From NCBI GenBank assembly GCA_900491605.1, contig UESW01003835.1, positions 596,516 through 660,515 of the forward strand: DNA of 64,000 nt, in the 5' to 3' direction. Shown here one piece after another: positions 23,503-35,919 of this stretch (positions are counted from its first letter, which is position 1; each line of letters starts with the position of its first letter). The position numbers and the translations under genes are program-made. The stretch is from Calamus simplicifolius (Eukaryota > Streptophyta > Magnoliopsida > Arecales > Arecaceae). Under the pieces are notes generated by a model. That model was not told the origin of the DNA and made no database searches. It was given only the letters and a program-made list of their open reading frames with translations.

Positions 23503-24463
23503 GCATCCAGATTTAAGCATGTTGTTGTCGCCTTGACATTTATTGATCAAACTTTCTGGGTGCTGTTTAGTTGCGTTATCGTAATAAGATCGAGATTCGG
23601 CAATAAATTTGAACAATGTGACTACTGTGCGATCAGCGTCTACTGGCAGGTTGTCGTGCGAATTTAATTTTGCTCGCTATCCTTAACTTCTGTTGAACGT
23701 CAATTGCCCTCCGTTTCCACCAGACATTTCCTTTACCGAGCTCAGGGAATAGAGATTACTGTAGCCAATATCTCAAGGTAAAAACTATAATTATTGTGCC
23801 AATGAACTTAGGCCTTGCCATTTGCGATTATGGCTGTGCCTTCTTCATGGTACATGAAATTCGTCTATTTTCATACGGAAGCTATATTATTTTAGTGAGG
23901 TGGTGAGGCCTAGTTGCTAATCGTTGTAAAAAAGAAAAAATCTCTATGCATTGTTTTTGGTCTAGAATGACCTACATCGAGCATAGTGATTTGGCGCATC
24001 TGCGATGTGGAACCCACAAGTGAATCTAGCGATGGGTGAATTATGGCATTTGATGTAGGCCATTCTGTTCGAAGGTGGTGTAGAAAGTCTTTTTCCCCTA
24101 GAAAATCTAGCCAAGCCTCACCTTGTTATCCTATCCTGTCACATTGCAACTATTTTCCAATATCCTTATGCCTCTCCTCTTTCTGCGCCAAAGTTTTATG
24201 GAAACTGTTGATGTGGATTTCGGTTCTCCCGTTTAGGGATGACACACATCGGGATTTGGGTAGTTTTTTTTTCCATCTTGATGGACCTGTAAGACATCCT
24301 CATGCAGAAATCGTTGTGGATGGTCCCTACGAAAGACCCTCCGACGCTCAAGTCAGTGAAAACCCTAAGCAAGCAGATGAGGGAAGAAGGTTATTGAAGA
24401 AGGATGTCCGAAAGAAGGTCTCTGGAGATCAATGGCATCTGTTAGGGTTTCTGAGAGCTTGAG
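23503..24463. repeat. 3' flank of dioxygenase A and dispersed repeat, copy 2
   Basis: 23503-23750 is the likely 3' UTR. 23750-24230 is a second copy of the dispersed repeat at 5970-6320/7606-7640. At 24166-24168 the single TTA is the unoccupied MITE target. 24230-24463 (with GACGCTCAAGTCAG) looks like old retroelement leader DNA. The open frame 24043-24462 has no recognisable domain and is not called a gene. Confidence 0.6.
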
Positions 24464-25817
24464 TGTATGAGAAGCATACTCTCCCTTCTCTCTAGGGCCA
24501 CGACAGCACACCTGCACACATGTGGTAATCGGATAGAGTTTTACTAGTCTTTATGTAGCGCTCCATAAAGAGCGAGTTTTACTAGTCTTTATGTAGCGCT
24601 CCATAAAGAGCTAGAGAACGCTCGAAAACATATCCTGTTAAAAACTTTTTATTATCATCTCAAATATATATGCATATCACTCAATCAACACTAAGCATCA
24701 ACCTGCTCAGATAATATTTTTCATGACATTCCTTGGGCAGTTTACAAGATCACATTTACAATCGACATCAAAATCATAAGTACATACACCATACTCAAAA
24801 TTTTCTCCAAAACATAAGACTTGCATTCATATCTAAATAAGTCTGATACATCACCATATCTCACTGCACACATACACATATGCAGATATACACATATCAC
24901 CCCACATTAACTCAATATACATGGCTATCATTTATACACCCTTGCATCCAAGCAAGCTTCACCAGCTAAGGGTTCTGTCCTGGCAGAAATACTTATTGAT
25001 CTGAAAGTAAAATTCAATCATAGAGGGGTGAGACCTAAGTCCCAGTGACTGGATAACCATCTAACTATGGAGAGATAGAGAACCATAACCTCATATTTTC
25101 AATTGTATGCTGATACTATTTAGCTTGTACAACTCAAAGTACATTTTTAACATGATATCAGATAAAATGAAATGTAGCTTATTCTTCAAATAATATACCA
25201 GTACTGAAATACTCTACAATAACTTTTCACTGAAAGACAACTCATTAAGATAAAAATCCATTCATTACAATATGAAATATGCATTCTTTATTTGCAGCCC
25301 AGACTTTCTTTATTAAATTTCTAGATTCCCATCGGAACTTGCTTGCCCACTAGCATCTCATGTGAACTCTCCCTCTTGGGATAACTACTTGGCCCACTGA
25401 CCCTTTTTACATCACAATATATGCTTTTAAATCTCATGATACTGGACTATGTGTGTAATGCCTCTGAGGTACCACCCTACAGTCGCCCTCTTGTAGGTGT
25501 ACTCTCATCGAGTGCATGACTAGCAATAAGATCCCTGCACAAATAGCACCCCTTACCCGTGCGGTTCACCTGGCAAAGTGCTTTGTTCCTTAACCCTGGA
25601 ACCTCGGGTTTTCTCTCTGCCCCCACGGGCTATATATAGTAACCAGCTCCACTGAGCTATGATTCATGCCCCCACGGGCTGCTTATAACCTGCCCCACTG
25701 GCCTGGTCAAGCGTGCACTCACCCCTGATTTCGGGGTTCATCGTACAATCTGTTCGCAAGAAGGTGCCAGCTCAATAGTAGTGTGCAATGCTCATGCTAC
25801 AGTACAGTCTAAAGGGT
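24464..25817 (-). mobile_element. Solo gypsy-type LTR, block 1, part 1
   Basis: Read on the minus strand, the whole element begins TGTAACATCCCAAAAACC (at 37563) and ends at 24464 with CATACA, so it has TG...CA ends. This start is common to LTRs of Del/Tekay-type gypsy elements. A 4-bp TGAG flanks both sides (24460-24463 and 37564-37567). A 38-bp tandem duplication lies at 24536-24611. The element is cut at 25817 by a copia insertion. No internal gypsy genes lie beside it, so it is a solo LTR. Confidence 0.6.
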
Positions 25818-27269
25818 TGTTGACCCAACTATTGATTTTGATGATTAATAAAGGAATTGAGTATATTTATTTGATTACTAATGGATTTGAGAAGTGTTTC
25901 AGGAGTTAAAATTATTTGATCAATTTAAAGGAATTAAGAAATGTTTTGAATCAAATGCAAAACTTCAATTTCAAAGTTTCAGAACCTGGAGTCGACACCT
26001 AGAATCTGGAGCCGACCCCATGGCCATTCAATTTTTATTCTGATTTTTGATACGGTCCGGAGCCGACACCCAGAGTTTCGGAGTCGACACTTACAGTGTC
26101 TGGAGCCGACTCCGATGCGGGGACAGAACGTTGATTTTTTGAGCATCCTGGAGCCGACACACACAGTATTCGGGAGCCGACACCTGACGATGGCGAGCCG
26201 ACACTTACTTTTTGGAGCCGACTCCTCAACGAACTCGAAATTTCTATTTTTGGAAAAACGATCTGGAGCCGACACCTGAAAAGTTGGAGCCGACTCCAAC
26301 CTGACTGGAACAAAATTTAAATTGCCAGATCAGCTCTAACGGTAATATTTCCTTTTTACCTAATTTCTAACGGATATATTTTGTTTCAGGTACACTCCAA
26401 CGGCTAGTTTCATCCCAAAAATGGATTGAAGAAAATCTATAAAAAGGGAAAACACCCGTTTGAAAAAGAGAGAAAATAGAAAATATTTCAAATCAAAAAT
26501 CCGAGAAAGCCTGAGCCTGAATCCAAGAGAAAAGCATTCAAACTCAAATCCTTCCACTCCAAAAAGCTCAAAGAGGAATCCAAGGCGCCCAAATCAAAAA
26601 ATCGGTGGATTTCCCAAATTGAAGAAAAAGCTCCGTTTCTTCCATTTCCAATCTTCTCAACTGCAACGACTGTGAGGGATTAAAGCTGAGGCTTGATTCA
26701 TCATTCCAAAGGAAGAAGAGGAAAAGAAGAAAAGAAGAAAAGCTCAAATTCAATCATCTCAAACAGGCTTTTCTAAACTTGTTTACTTTATTTTGAATAT
26801 TTGCTCAACTAAGGAGCTGTGAATCATTGTAAAACATTCTTATATTTGTTTGTGCTAGTTCTAATCAAGGGGATTGAACTAGTGGAGGTTGTTAACCTCG
26901 GGTCAAGCTAGATTAGCTTGAGTTTAGGGTTTTGTGCTGGTGAGCCCAAAAACCGGCTGGGTTCGTTGTGATCCCGGGGAAAAACAACAAGTTTGAGTTG
27001 TGCTCTTGTAAAACAACTCGGCTGTAATCTAGTTGGTTATAGTGTGGACCCAAGTGAATCTTGGGAGTGGACGTAGGTGTTGGATACACCGAACCACTAT
27101 AAAATCCTTGTGTTTGTCGTGCATTCATTATCTCTATCTCTATCTCTTGTTTGTGCTTTATATTTGCATTGCATTAATTTCATTTATCTTAAGCAATAAT
27201 TTTTAAAAGGTTAAATTTTTTAAAGAACCCAATTCACCCCCCCCTCTTGGGTTGCCATCTGGGCCAACA
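25818..27269 (+). repeat. 5' LTR of copia-1
   Basis: Begins TGTTGACCCAACTATTG and ends TGGGCCAACA. It holds a TATA box (CTATAAAAAG, 26438-26447) and a cluster of about ten GGAGYCGACACC-like motifs at 25986-26300. Confidence 0.95.
26438..26447 (+). promoter_or_regulatory. TATA box of copia-1 5' LTR
   Basis: CTATAAAAAG followed by GGGAAAACACCC; the same site is at about 35086-35095 in the 3' LTR. Confidence 0.6.
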
Positions 27270-27271
27270 AT

Positions 27272-27283
27272 TGGTATCAGAGC
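27272..27283 (+). other. Primer binding site of copia-1
   Basis: TGGTATCAGAGC, complementary to the 3' end of plant initiator tRNA-Met, two bases after the LTR. Confidence 0.9.
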
Positions 27284-27329
27284 AAGTGCTCATTAGATTT
27301 GATCACACGATCAAGAGCTAAAGATCCAA

Positions 27330-28915
27330 ATGGCAGCTCATGTTGGATCATTTGCCGAAGGTCATTCTACGAATAGACCTCCCTTATTTAATGGTTCCAA
27401 CTATTCATATTGGAAAGCAAGAATGAGGATATTCATTCAAGCTTCTGATTATGAATTGTGGGGTGTTATAATTAATGGACCTAGTACACCCACACACATT
27501 GTTGATGGCACTATTGTTCCTAAGCCCGAAAGGGATTGGAATGATAATGATAGGAAAATGGCACAGCTCAATGCTAAGGCCATGAATGTCTTATATTGTT
27601 CATTAGATGCTAATGAATTTAATCGATTTCTACATGTAATTCCGCAAAAGAGATTTGGGATAGATTAGAGGTTACCCATGAGGGTACAAACCAAGTAAAA
27701 GAATCTAAAATAAATATTCTTGTTCATAAATATGAATTATTTAGCATGGAGCAAACTGAAACTATAGCATGCATGTACACTAGATTTACTGATATTGTGA
27801 ATGGTTTGAAAAGTCTTGGCAAAACCTATACTAATTCTGAACTTGTTCGCAAAATTCTTAGGTCACTTCCAAGACTTGGGAAGCAAAGGTGACAGCAATC
27901 CAAGAAGCCAAGGACCTCAACACCTTACCCTTAGAGGAGCTACTTGGATCCTTGATGACCCATGAATTGACCATGAAGCAACATCAAGAAGAGGAAGTCA
28001 AGAAAAAGAAGACTATAGCTCTTAAGGCTGCAGAAAGTGAGGAAAGCTGCAGTGATAGTGATGATGATGATGAGACAGCTCTTCTAGCAAGAAAATTCAA
28101 AAAATTCATGAGAAGAAAGAGACCCTTCCACAAGAAGAAATTGGATTTAAGATGGAAGGAGAAAAAGAAAAGGATAAGGACAAGGACAAAGAGAAAGACC
28201 CTTGATTTGCTATGAATGTAAGAAACCGGGGCACTTTAGATATGATTGTCCTCAACTGAAAAAGACTTTCAAGAAGAAGAAGAAAGCCTATGTTGCAACT
28301 TGGAGCGACAGCGATGAATCCTCTTCGAAGGAAGAACAAAAGAGGTTGCCAACATTTGCTTCATGGCAAACGAGGATGATGAGGTAAGTTCTGAAAACCC
28401 TTGTGATGATTTTGCTTTCGATGAATTATTTGAAGCTTTCAATGAACTAGTAGATGACTTTAAAATTTTGAAAAAGAAATACAAGTCTTTGAAAAATGAT
28501 AGCTCAACTTTTATCAAAGAAAAAGAAAATCTTACTAATGAAATTAAAATACTAAAATCTGAAAATGAAATTTGACAAAAGAAAAGGAATCAATTTCTAA
28601 TGAAAATGATAAATTAAAGAAGGAAGTTGATAAATATAAAAGTATTGTTGATAAATTTACTTATAGTTCTGAAAAACTTAATTTATTGTTAAGTAATCAA
28701 AGAGCCATATATGATAAAGCTGGTTTAGGATATAGACCTAACTTAAAGCAAAAATTTGTCAAAAACTTTTTAGAAAAGAACAAAATAGAGATAATGTTAC
28801 ATGTCATTATTGTAACAAGAAAGGTCATAAAACCTATGAATGTAACATGAGAAATAGTAACAAAAATTTAAGTAGTAAAGGAAGAAAATATGGGTTCCCA
28901 AAGGAACAATTTTTA
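27330..28915 (+). pseudogene. copia-1 gag (frame-broken)
   Basis: Gag capsid/nucleocapsid region. It starts MAAHVGSFAEGHSTNRPP with the retroelement gag pattern 'FNGSNYSYWKARM'. A zinc knuckle CYECKKPGHFRYDCP (CX2CX4HX4C) is at about 28208, followed by a lysine/glutamate-rich coiled-coil region (28400-28720). A second knuckle-like CNKKGHKTYEC lies near 28812-28850 in another frame. Frame breaks occur near 27655, 27875, 28195, 28350 and 28573. Confidence 0.8.
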
Positions 28916-28969
28916 TGCTACTAACCATGAAGGACCCAAGAAGGCTTGGGTACCTAAATATAAGACTTA

Positions 28970-30485
28970 ATTATTTTTGCAGGAGTGTCTTGCGGCCAAA
29001 AGATCAAAGAAAGTGGTATCTCGATAGTGGCTGCTCAAGACACATGACGGGTGACAAGGATCAATTCATCACCCTTGAAGCAAAAGAGGAGGAGTTGTTA
29101 CATTTGGTGACAATGGCAAAGGCCAAATCATGGGGTTTGGTAAAATTCAAATAACTCCCTCCACATATATTGAAAATGTCTTATATGTTAATGGTTTAAA
29201 ACATAATCTAATTAGTATTAGTCAATTATGTGATAAAGGTTTTAAAGTATCATTTGAAGCATCAATCTGCACTGTTTCTAATCCCATTGATAATAGCATT
29301 ATTTTTATTGGAAATAGAAATGGCAATGTATACTTGATTGATTTAGACAATTTGTCTACTAGTAATCATTGCTTAGTTGCTAATAATGCTAATATGAATG
29401 AGATTGGTTGGTTATGGCATCGTAGATTAGGTCATGCAAGCACACACCTTATTTCAAAATTAATTAGAATGGATTTAGTAAAAGGACTTCCACAACTAGA
29501 TTTTGAAAATAACAAAATTTGTGATGCATGTCAATTTGGAAAACAAACTAGAAATTCTTTCAAAACTAAAAATATTGTTTCCACTTCTAGGCCACTTGAA
29601 CTACTTCACATGGATCTTTTTGGACCTACTAGAACCACAAGTCTAGGAGGAAAGAAATATGGTCTTGTGATTGTAGATGATTATTCTAGATACACTTGGG
29701 TATTGTTTTTAGCTCATAAGGATGAGACCTTTCCATTATTTCTGAAATTCTTCAAGAAGGTCACAAATGAGAAAAACAACACCATAGTGTCTCTAAGAAG
29801 TGATCATGGCACTGAATTTGAAAATCATTTATTTGAAAACTTTTGCATAGAAAATGGCATTCATCATAATTTTTCAGCACCTAGAACACCGCAACAAAAT
29901 GGAGTAGTTGAAAGGAAAAATAGAACCTTAGAAGACATGGCCCGTACCATGCTATGTGAAAGCAACCTACCAAAATACTTTTGGGCGGAAGCTATAAACA
30001 CGGCATGCTACATTCTTAATAGAGCTCTAATTAGGCCAATCATTAAGAAAACTCCTTATGAACTATGGAATAATAGAAAACCAAACATAAGTTACTTTCA
30101 TGCATTTGGTTGTAAATGTTTCATTCATAATAATGGTAAAGATAATCTAGGAAAATTTGATGCAAAATCTGATGAAGGCATTTTCTTAGGATATTCAACA
30201 TCTAAAGCCTATAGAGTGTTTAACAAGAGAAATTTAATTGTAGAAGAATCTATTCATGTAATTTTTGATGAATCTTTAGCATCAAGTTCTGAAAAGATTG
30301 ATGATGAGGAAGATACAAACATTCTAGAAAGAGATATTGAAAAACTGAATATAGATGTATCTTCGGATCATGAACAAGAAGCTAAAGATAATGATTCTCC
30401 TAGTGTTGATGTTGTTGATGCAAATCATAATGATGTAGATCTTCCTAGAGATTGGAGATATGCCTATGGTCATCCAAAGAATTAA
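28970..30485 (+). pseudogene. copia-1 protease and integrase
   Basis: The aspartic protease is marked by WYLDSGCSRHMTGD near 29012. After a frame change at about 29110 one open frame (29130-30485) carries the integrase. It has a zinc-binding GAG-pre-integrase part (WHRRLGHAS ... CDACQFGK) and the D,D,E core (HMDLFGP; LRSDHGTEF; TPQQNGVVERKNRT). It ends in an acidic linker rich in Asp and Asn. Confidence 0.85.
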
Positions 30486-31447
30486 TTATAGGTGATCCAT
30501 CTCAAGGAGTAAGAACTAGATCATCAATGAGAAACATCAATAATCATCTTGCATTTGTATCTCAAATTGAACCTAAAACTATTGAAGAAGCAGAAAAAGA
30601 TAATAATTGGATGTTAGCTATGCAAGAAGAATTAAATCAATTTACTAGGAATAATGTTTGGACTCTTGTAGATAGACCTAAAGATCATTCTGTTATAGGA
30701 TCAAAATGGGTATTTAGAAATAAATTAGACGAAAATGGCATAGTAATTAGAAACAAAGCTAGATTAGTTGCAAAAGGATATAATCAAGAAGAAGGAATTG
30801 ATTTTGATGAAACTTTTGCACCTGTAGCTAGACTTGAAGCAATTAGATTATTACTTGCATTTGCATGTCATATGCATATCAATTTATTTCAAATGGATGT
30901 TAAAAGTGCATTTTTAAATGGATTTATAAATGAGGAAGTTTTTGTTGAACAACCACCTGGTTTTGAAGATCATGAATTTCCAAATCATGTTTTTAAATTA
31001 CACAAAGCACTATATGGTTTAAAACAAGCACCTAGAGCTTGGTATGAAAGATTAAGTAAATTTCTAATTGAAAATGATTTCATAAGAGGAAATGTTGATA
31101 AAACACTATTTTTGAAAAGAAAAGACAAGGATTTATTAGTAGTACAAATATATGTTGATGATATTGTATTCGGTGCTACTAACAATTTGTTATGTCAAGA
31201 ATTTGCTAAGTTGATGCAGGGTGAGTTTGAAATGAGCATGATGGGAGAACTCAACTTCTTCCTAGGACTTCAAATCAAACAAAGCAAAGAAGGAATTTTC
31301 ATCAATCAAGCCAAATACACAAAAGAACTGCTCAAGAAGTTTGGAATGGAGTCAATCAAGCCACTTGGAACTCCTATGAGTCCTTCATGCAAATTGGATA
31401 AAGATGAAGATGGTAAGAAAGTAGATCAAAATATTATAGAGGTATGA
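30452..31447 (+). pseudogene. copia-1 reverse transcriptase
   Basis: The copia-type RT domain. Motifs in order are ARLVAKGYNQEEGIDF, FAPVARLEAIR, FQMDVKSAFLNG, YGLKQAPRAWYERL and the catalytic YVDDIVFG. It overlaps the end of the integrase frame, so one frame shift separates them; the open frame ends at 31447 by another break. Confidence 0.85.
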
Positions 31448-32094
31448 TTGGATCTCTTCTTTACTTAACAGCTAGTAGACCAGATATAATGTTTGCTGTA
31501 TGTTTGTGCTAGATTTCAATCTGAACCTAAAGAATCTCACTTAATTGCTGTAAAAAGAATCTTAAGATATTTAAGTGGAACTAAAAATGTAGGTTATGGT
31601 ATTCTAGAGACTCAACATTAAACTTGATTGCATATTCTGACTCTGATTATGCTGGATGTAAATTAGATAGAAAAAGCACAAGTGGAGCATGTCAATTCTT
31701 AGGTAGTAACTTAATCTCTTGGTTTAGCAAAAAGCAAAATTCGGTTGCATTATCTACTGCTGAAGCAGAATATGTTGCAGCTGGAAGTTGCTGTGCTCAA
31801 ATCCTTTGGATTAAGAGACAACTTGAAGATTATGGCATAACACTTGATAAAACTCCAATTAGATGTGATAACACAAGTGCAATAAATCTAACTAAAAATC
31901 CAATTCAACATTCAAGAACAAAACACATTGAAATTAGATATCATTTTATAAGAGAACATGTAGCTAATAATGAAATTTGTCTTGAATATGTTAATACTGA
32001 AGAACAATTAGCTGATATATTTACAAAACCTTTGAGTGAAGAGAGATTTTGTTATCTTAGAGGTGAATTAGGGATATGTGACCCTTTGGATTGA
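31440..32094 (+). pseudogene. copia-1 RNase H
   Basis: RNase H of copia type: YSDSDYAGCKLDRKSTSGAC near 31633, STAEAEYVAAGSCCAQ, and RCDNTSAINLTKNP, ending IFTKPLSEERF and a stop at 32094. The first part (SARPDIMF region, 31460-31620) lies in other frames because of indels. Confidence 0.85.
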
Positions 32095-32237
32095 TTTTGA
32101 AACTATAAGGAATGACTTTCTAGATCTATATTAATTTCTTGATATTCCTTTCATAATTTTAAGGACAAATTATCTAGTCATCTGAGGTATTTGATTCTTA
32201 ATATTCAAAATTTTATCAAGATTTTATAAAATATATT

Positions 32238-33970
32238 TTGACAAGTTTCAGATGGTTGAATTTCAATTATTTTTCTCTGAAACTGTCATTGGAGTCGACA
32301 CCTCAGAATGAGGAGTCGACACCTCTGACTGTGTCGCTCTCGGTCCCTGACCTTGGAGCCGACACCCGTGTAAGTGGAGCCGACTCCAGTTCGAGCGCTG
32401 ACTGTGTTAGCGATTTGGAGTCGACACCCGACTTTGCGGGAGTCGACACCTGGGATTCCAAAATCGATTTATTAGGGCAGAGTCGACACCTCGTCATTTC
32501 ATTACTCTTCGAATCCTCCACCAAATCCCTCCAAAACTCTTCCAAAACCTCCCCATCTCTAATTCCACTTCTCTCAAGCCTTCCTACGGATTCAATGGCA
32601 CCTAAGAGGAGGTTCGGTGATTGGAGCGACCGTGGTGACCGGGAAGCGTTCCGTAAGGCGACCCGTCCGCGAGCCGTCTCCAAGTGAAGATTCCTCCACG
32701 ATTCAGACAATCCTAACGCCACTTCACCTCAGGTAGATACCCTAGCAGGGAGGGTAATCACTATGGGAAGAAAAGTTGATTTTGAACTTTTTGAATCCGA
32801 GGGTTTTTCGATTGGTAGGCAACTTAAGGAGCTTGGATGGGATAAAGTATGCTCTCTTGATGTTCCTACTTACCAGCCTAGTAAAGGAATTTTACTTTAA
32901 TTTAGCAAGAGGAGATGGTGGTTTAGTAAGCACTGTTAGAGGAAAAGGATTCACCTTACATTTCACAAATTAGGAAATCTCCTGAGCATCCCAATTACTG
33001 GATTAGCTGCTGATGTGCACAGTGAGAGATCAGCTGCCCTATCAAGGATGTTAGGGAGAGAGGTTACTGAATTTGAGGAAATTAGGGCTAATCAATTGCC
33101 CTTGGAATTAAGGTTGTTACACAACATTTGCAGCAGAATTTTGTTTCCGAAGACCGGTCGTTTTGAGTATGTCTCCGAGCGGGACATTGTTGTTATGGAT
33201 AGTGTTTGACCGGTCAGCCCATTAATCTTGCTGCTATGATGATATTTTACATGGCGAGGCTGGAGGAAAGAGAAGATCGTCACTACCCTACGGCATGATC
33301 TTAACTATGGTATTCAGAAGCCAAGGGGTTGTAATTTTGGATAATGAACCCTCCAAGAGCCTGAGACACACCGATTATAGCTTGGCCACTTTGCATCGAA
33401 TGGGATTTGTAAAGTTAATGGTCAGTGGGAAAGGAAAGGGAACTTGGATGAGAGAGTCCCCGAGCCTAGACATTCTGTATCTTGTGAGGCTGGTCCGTCT
33501 ATGAGGATTCCATCTCCACATCCTAGTAGTCCTGCTCCTGCTCCTGTCCCAGTGCCAGTGATTCCATCTACTTCATCTACTTCTTCAGTCGGATTTTCAG
33601 ACCTTCAGTTAGAGCAACTTAAAAAGTCTTCTTGCTGCTCAGAAGGATGAATTTGACAGAGTTTGACAACAAATTTATGAATCTAAAGAAACTCTTTATT
33701 CATTAGATGATCGGATTGCCAAAATTGAATCAACTCTTAGCTCTTCTACTATCTTTAAGTGGTGATTTGAAGAACATCTTTGAAGAACTTAAAGACATTT
33801 GTGGAGATTCTGAAATTATTCAAAGTGCAATGCCGAGTTACAAGATAAAATTATCACTGCTTGTACATTTGTTGATGAAAGACTAAAAGACTACGTCAAG
33901 CTTCAGTCTGAAGGAATGCAGAAGATTGTAGATCATTTAACAAGGATTATTAGAACTAATTTTTGATCTT
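32238..33970 (+). pseudogene. Additional 3' ORF of copia-1 (SIRE-type, broken)
   Basis: Pieces in several frames. MAPKRRFGDWSDRGDREAFR starts at 32595, FELFESEGFSIGRQLKELGW at about 32791, then EFYFNLARGDGGLVSTVRGK (about 32890), HSERSAALSRMLGREVTEF (33018) and MILTMVFRSQGVVILDNEPS (33295). A Pro/Ser-rich tail follows (33510-33600). The 'EFY-NL ... VRGK' pattern is that of the plant 'putative transposon protein' domain found in such extra ORFs. The region before the MAPK start (32290-32480) repeats the LTR's GAGTCGACACC motif, read as EST-P. Its role is unknown; an envelope-like role has been proposed for some SIRE elements. Confidence 0.6.
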
Positions 33971-34433
33971 CATGTAATGATGTAATGAATTCTGATGTAA
34001 TGGAAATACAATCTTGATGTAATGAAAGTTTAATTTTGATATAATGAAAGTTTTTGATATGATGATGTGCAGTTTAATGTAATGTCAAAGTTCAGTTCCA
34101 TTTTGTAATACTTTTGATGCAATGAAATTACCTTTTGATCTATCAATTTTATCTTATGACTTAACTTCTTTTTCTTTTTGTTGATTACAAAAAAGGGGAG
34201 AAAGTTATGTCATATATGCATTGATTATGATTGATTAATTGGAGAAAGTTATGTTGTATATGCATTGATTGGTTATGCTTTAATTAGCATTTATTTAATT
34301 AAAGAACAATTGATTAATTTGAACTTCATAGGGGGAGCTACCTTATTCAGGGGGAGCTTACTCGTGAAGATCACTTCTTGAAAATTTTAATTTAAGAATA
34401 CTATGCATATACTCAATGTTTTTATAATCATCA

Positions 34434-34446
34434 AAAAGGGGGAGAT
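34434..34446 (+). other. Polypurine tract of copia-1
   Basis: AAAAAGGGGGAGAT directly before the 3' LTR start; primes plus-strand DNA synthesis in LTR elements. Confidence 0.85.
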
Positions 34447-35914
34447 TGTTGACCCAATTATTGATTTTGATGATTAATAAAGGAATTGAGTATATTTATT
34501 TGATTACTAATGGATTTGATAAGTGTTTCAGGAGTTAAAATTATTTGATCAATTTAAAGGAATTAAGAAACGTGTTTTGAATCAAATGCAAAACTTCAAT
34601 TTCAAAGTTTCAGAACCTGGAGTCGACACCTAGAATCCTGGAGCCGACCCCATGGCCATTCAAATTTTATTCTGATTTTTGATACGGTCCGGAGCGACAC
34701 CCAGAGTTTCGACCGACACCCAGAGTTTCGGAGTCGACACTTACAGTGTCTGGAGCCGACTCCGATGCGGGGACAGAACGTTGATTTTTTGAGCATCCTG
34801 GAGCCGACACCACAGTATTCGGGAGCCGACACCTGGCGATGGCGAGCCGACACTTACTTTTTGGAGCCGACTCCTCAACGAACTCGAAATTTCTATTTTT
34901 GGAAAAACGATCTGGAGCCGACACCTGAAAAGTTGGAGCCGACTCCAACCTGACTGGAACGAAAATTTAAATTGCCAGATCAGCTCTAACGGTAATATTT
35001 CCTTTTTACCTAATTTCTAACGGATATATTTTGTTTAGGTACACTCCAACGGCTAGTTTCATCCCAAAAACGGATTGAAGAAAATCTATAAAAAGGGAAA
35101 ACACCCGTTTGAAAAAGAGAGGAGAAATAGAAAAATTTCAAATCAAAAATCCGAGAAAGCCTGAGCCTGAATCTCAAGAGAAAAGCATTCAAACTCAAAT
35201 CCTTCCACTCCAAAAAGCTCAAAGAGGAATCCAAGGCGCCCAAATCAAAAAATCGGTGGATTTCCCAAATTGAAGAAAAAGCTCCGTTTCTTCCATTTCC
35301 AATCTTCTCAACTGCAACGACTGTGAGGGATTAAAGCTGAGGCTTGATTCATCATTCCAAAGGAAGAGGAAAAAGAAGAAAAGCTCAAATTCAATCATCT
35401 CAAACAGGCTTTTCTAAACTTGTTTACTTTATTTTGAATATTTGCTCAACTAAGGAGCTGTGAATCATTGTAAAACATTCTTATATTTGTTTGTGCTAGT
35501 TCTATCAAGGGGATTGAACTAGTGGAGGTTGTTAACCTCGGGTCAAGCTAGATTAGCTTGAGTTTAGGGTTTTGTGCTGGTGAGCCCGGAAAACCGGCTG
35601 GGTTCGTTGTGATCCCGAGGAAAAACAACAAGTTGTGAGTTGTGCTCTTGTAAAACAACTCGGCTGTAATCTAGTTGGTTATAGTGTGGACCCAAGTGAA
35701 TCTTGGGAGTGGACGTAGGTGTTGGATACACCGAACCACTATAAAATCCTTGTGTTTGTCGTGCATTCATTATCTCTATCTTTATCTCCTTGTTTGTGCT
35801 TTATATTTGCATTGCAATTAATTTCATTTAACTTAAAGCTAATAGTTTTCAAAGGTTTAAATTTTTAAAGAACCCAATTCACCCCCTCCTCTTGGGTTGC
35901 CATCTGGGCCAACA
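34447..35914 (+). repeat. 3' LTR of copia-1
   Basis: Closely matches the 5' LTR. Differences are mainly single-base indels and one small duplication of the ACCCAGAGTTTCG segment near 34690-34730. Confidence 0.95.
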
Positions 35915-35919
35915 AGGGT

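Larger units (their letters stand above)
25818..35914 (+). mobile_element. Full-length SIRE-like Ty1/copia element (copia-1)
   Basis: 10,097 bp with two LTRs of about 1.45 kb, an iMet-type primer site, gag, pol, an extra 3' ORF and a polypurine tract. The 5-bp target duplication AGGGT is at 25813-25817 and 35915-35919. The unoccupied site is present in block 2 near 47597 (TCTAAAGGGTGATCAG). An additional ORF between pol and the 3' LTR is characteristic of the SIRE/Maximus lineage. Many frame breaks make it non-autonomous as written. Confidence 0.95.

Noticed and set aside
24043..24462. 139-codon frame downstream of dioxygenase A
   Set aside because: Lies in dispersed repeat and old retroelement leader; the block 2 copy does not keep the frame.
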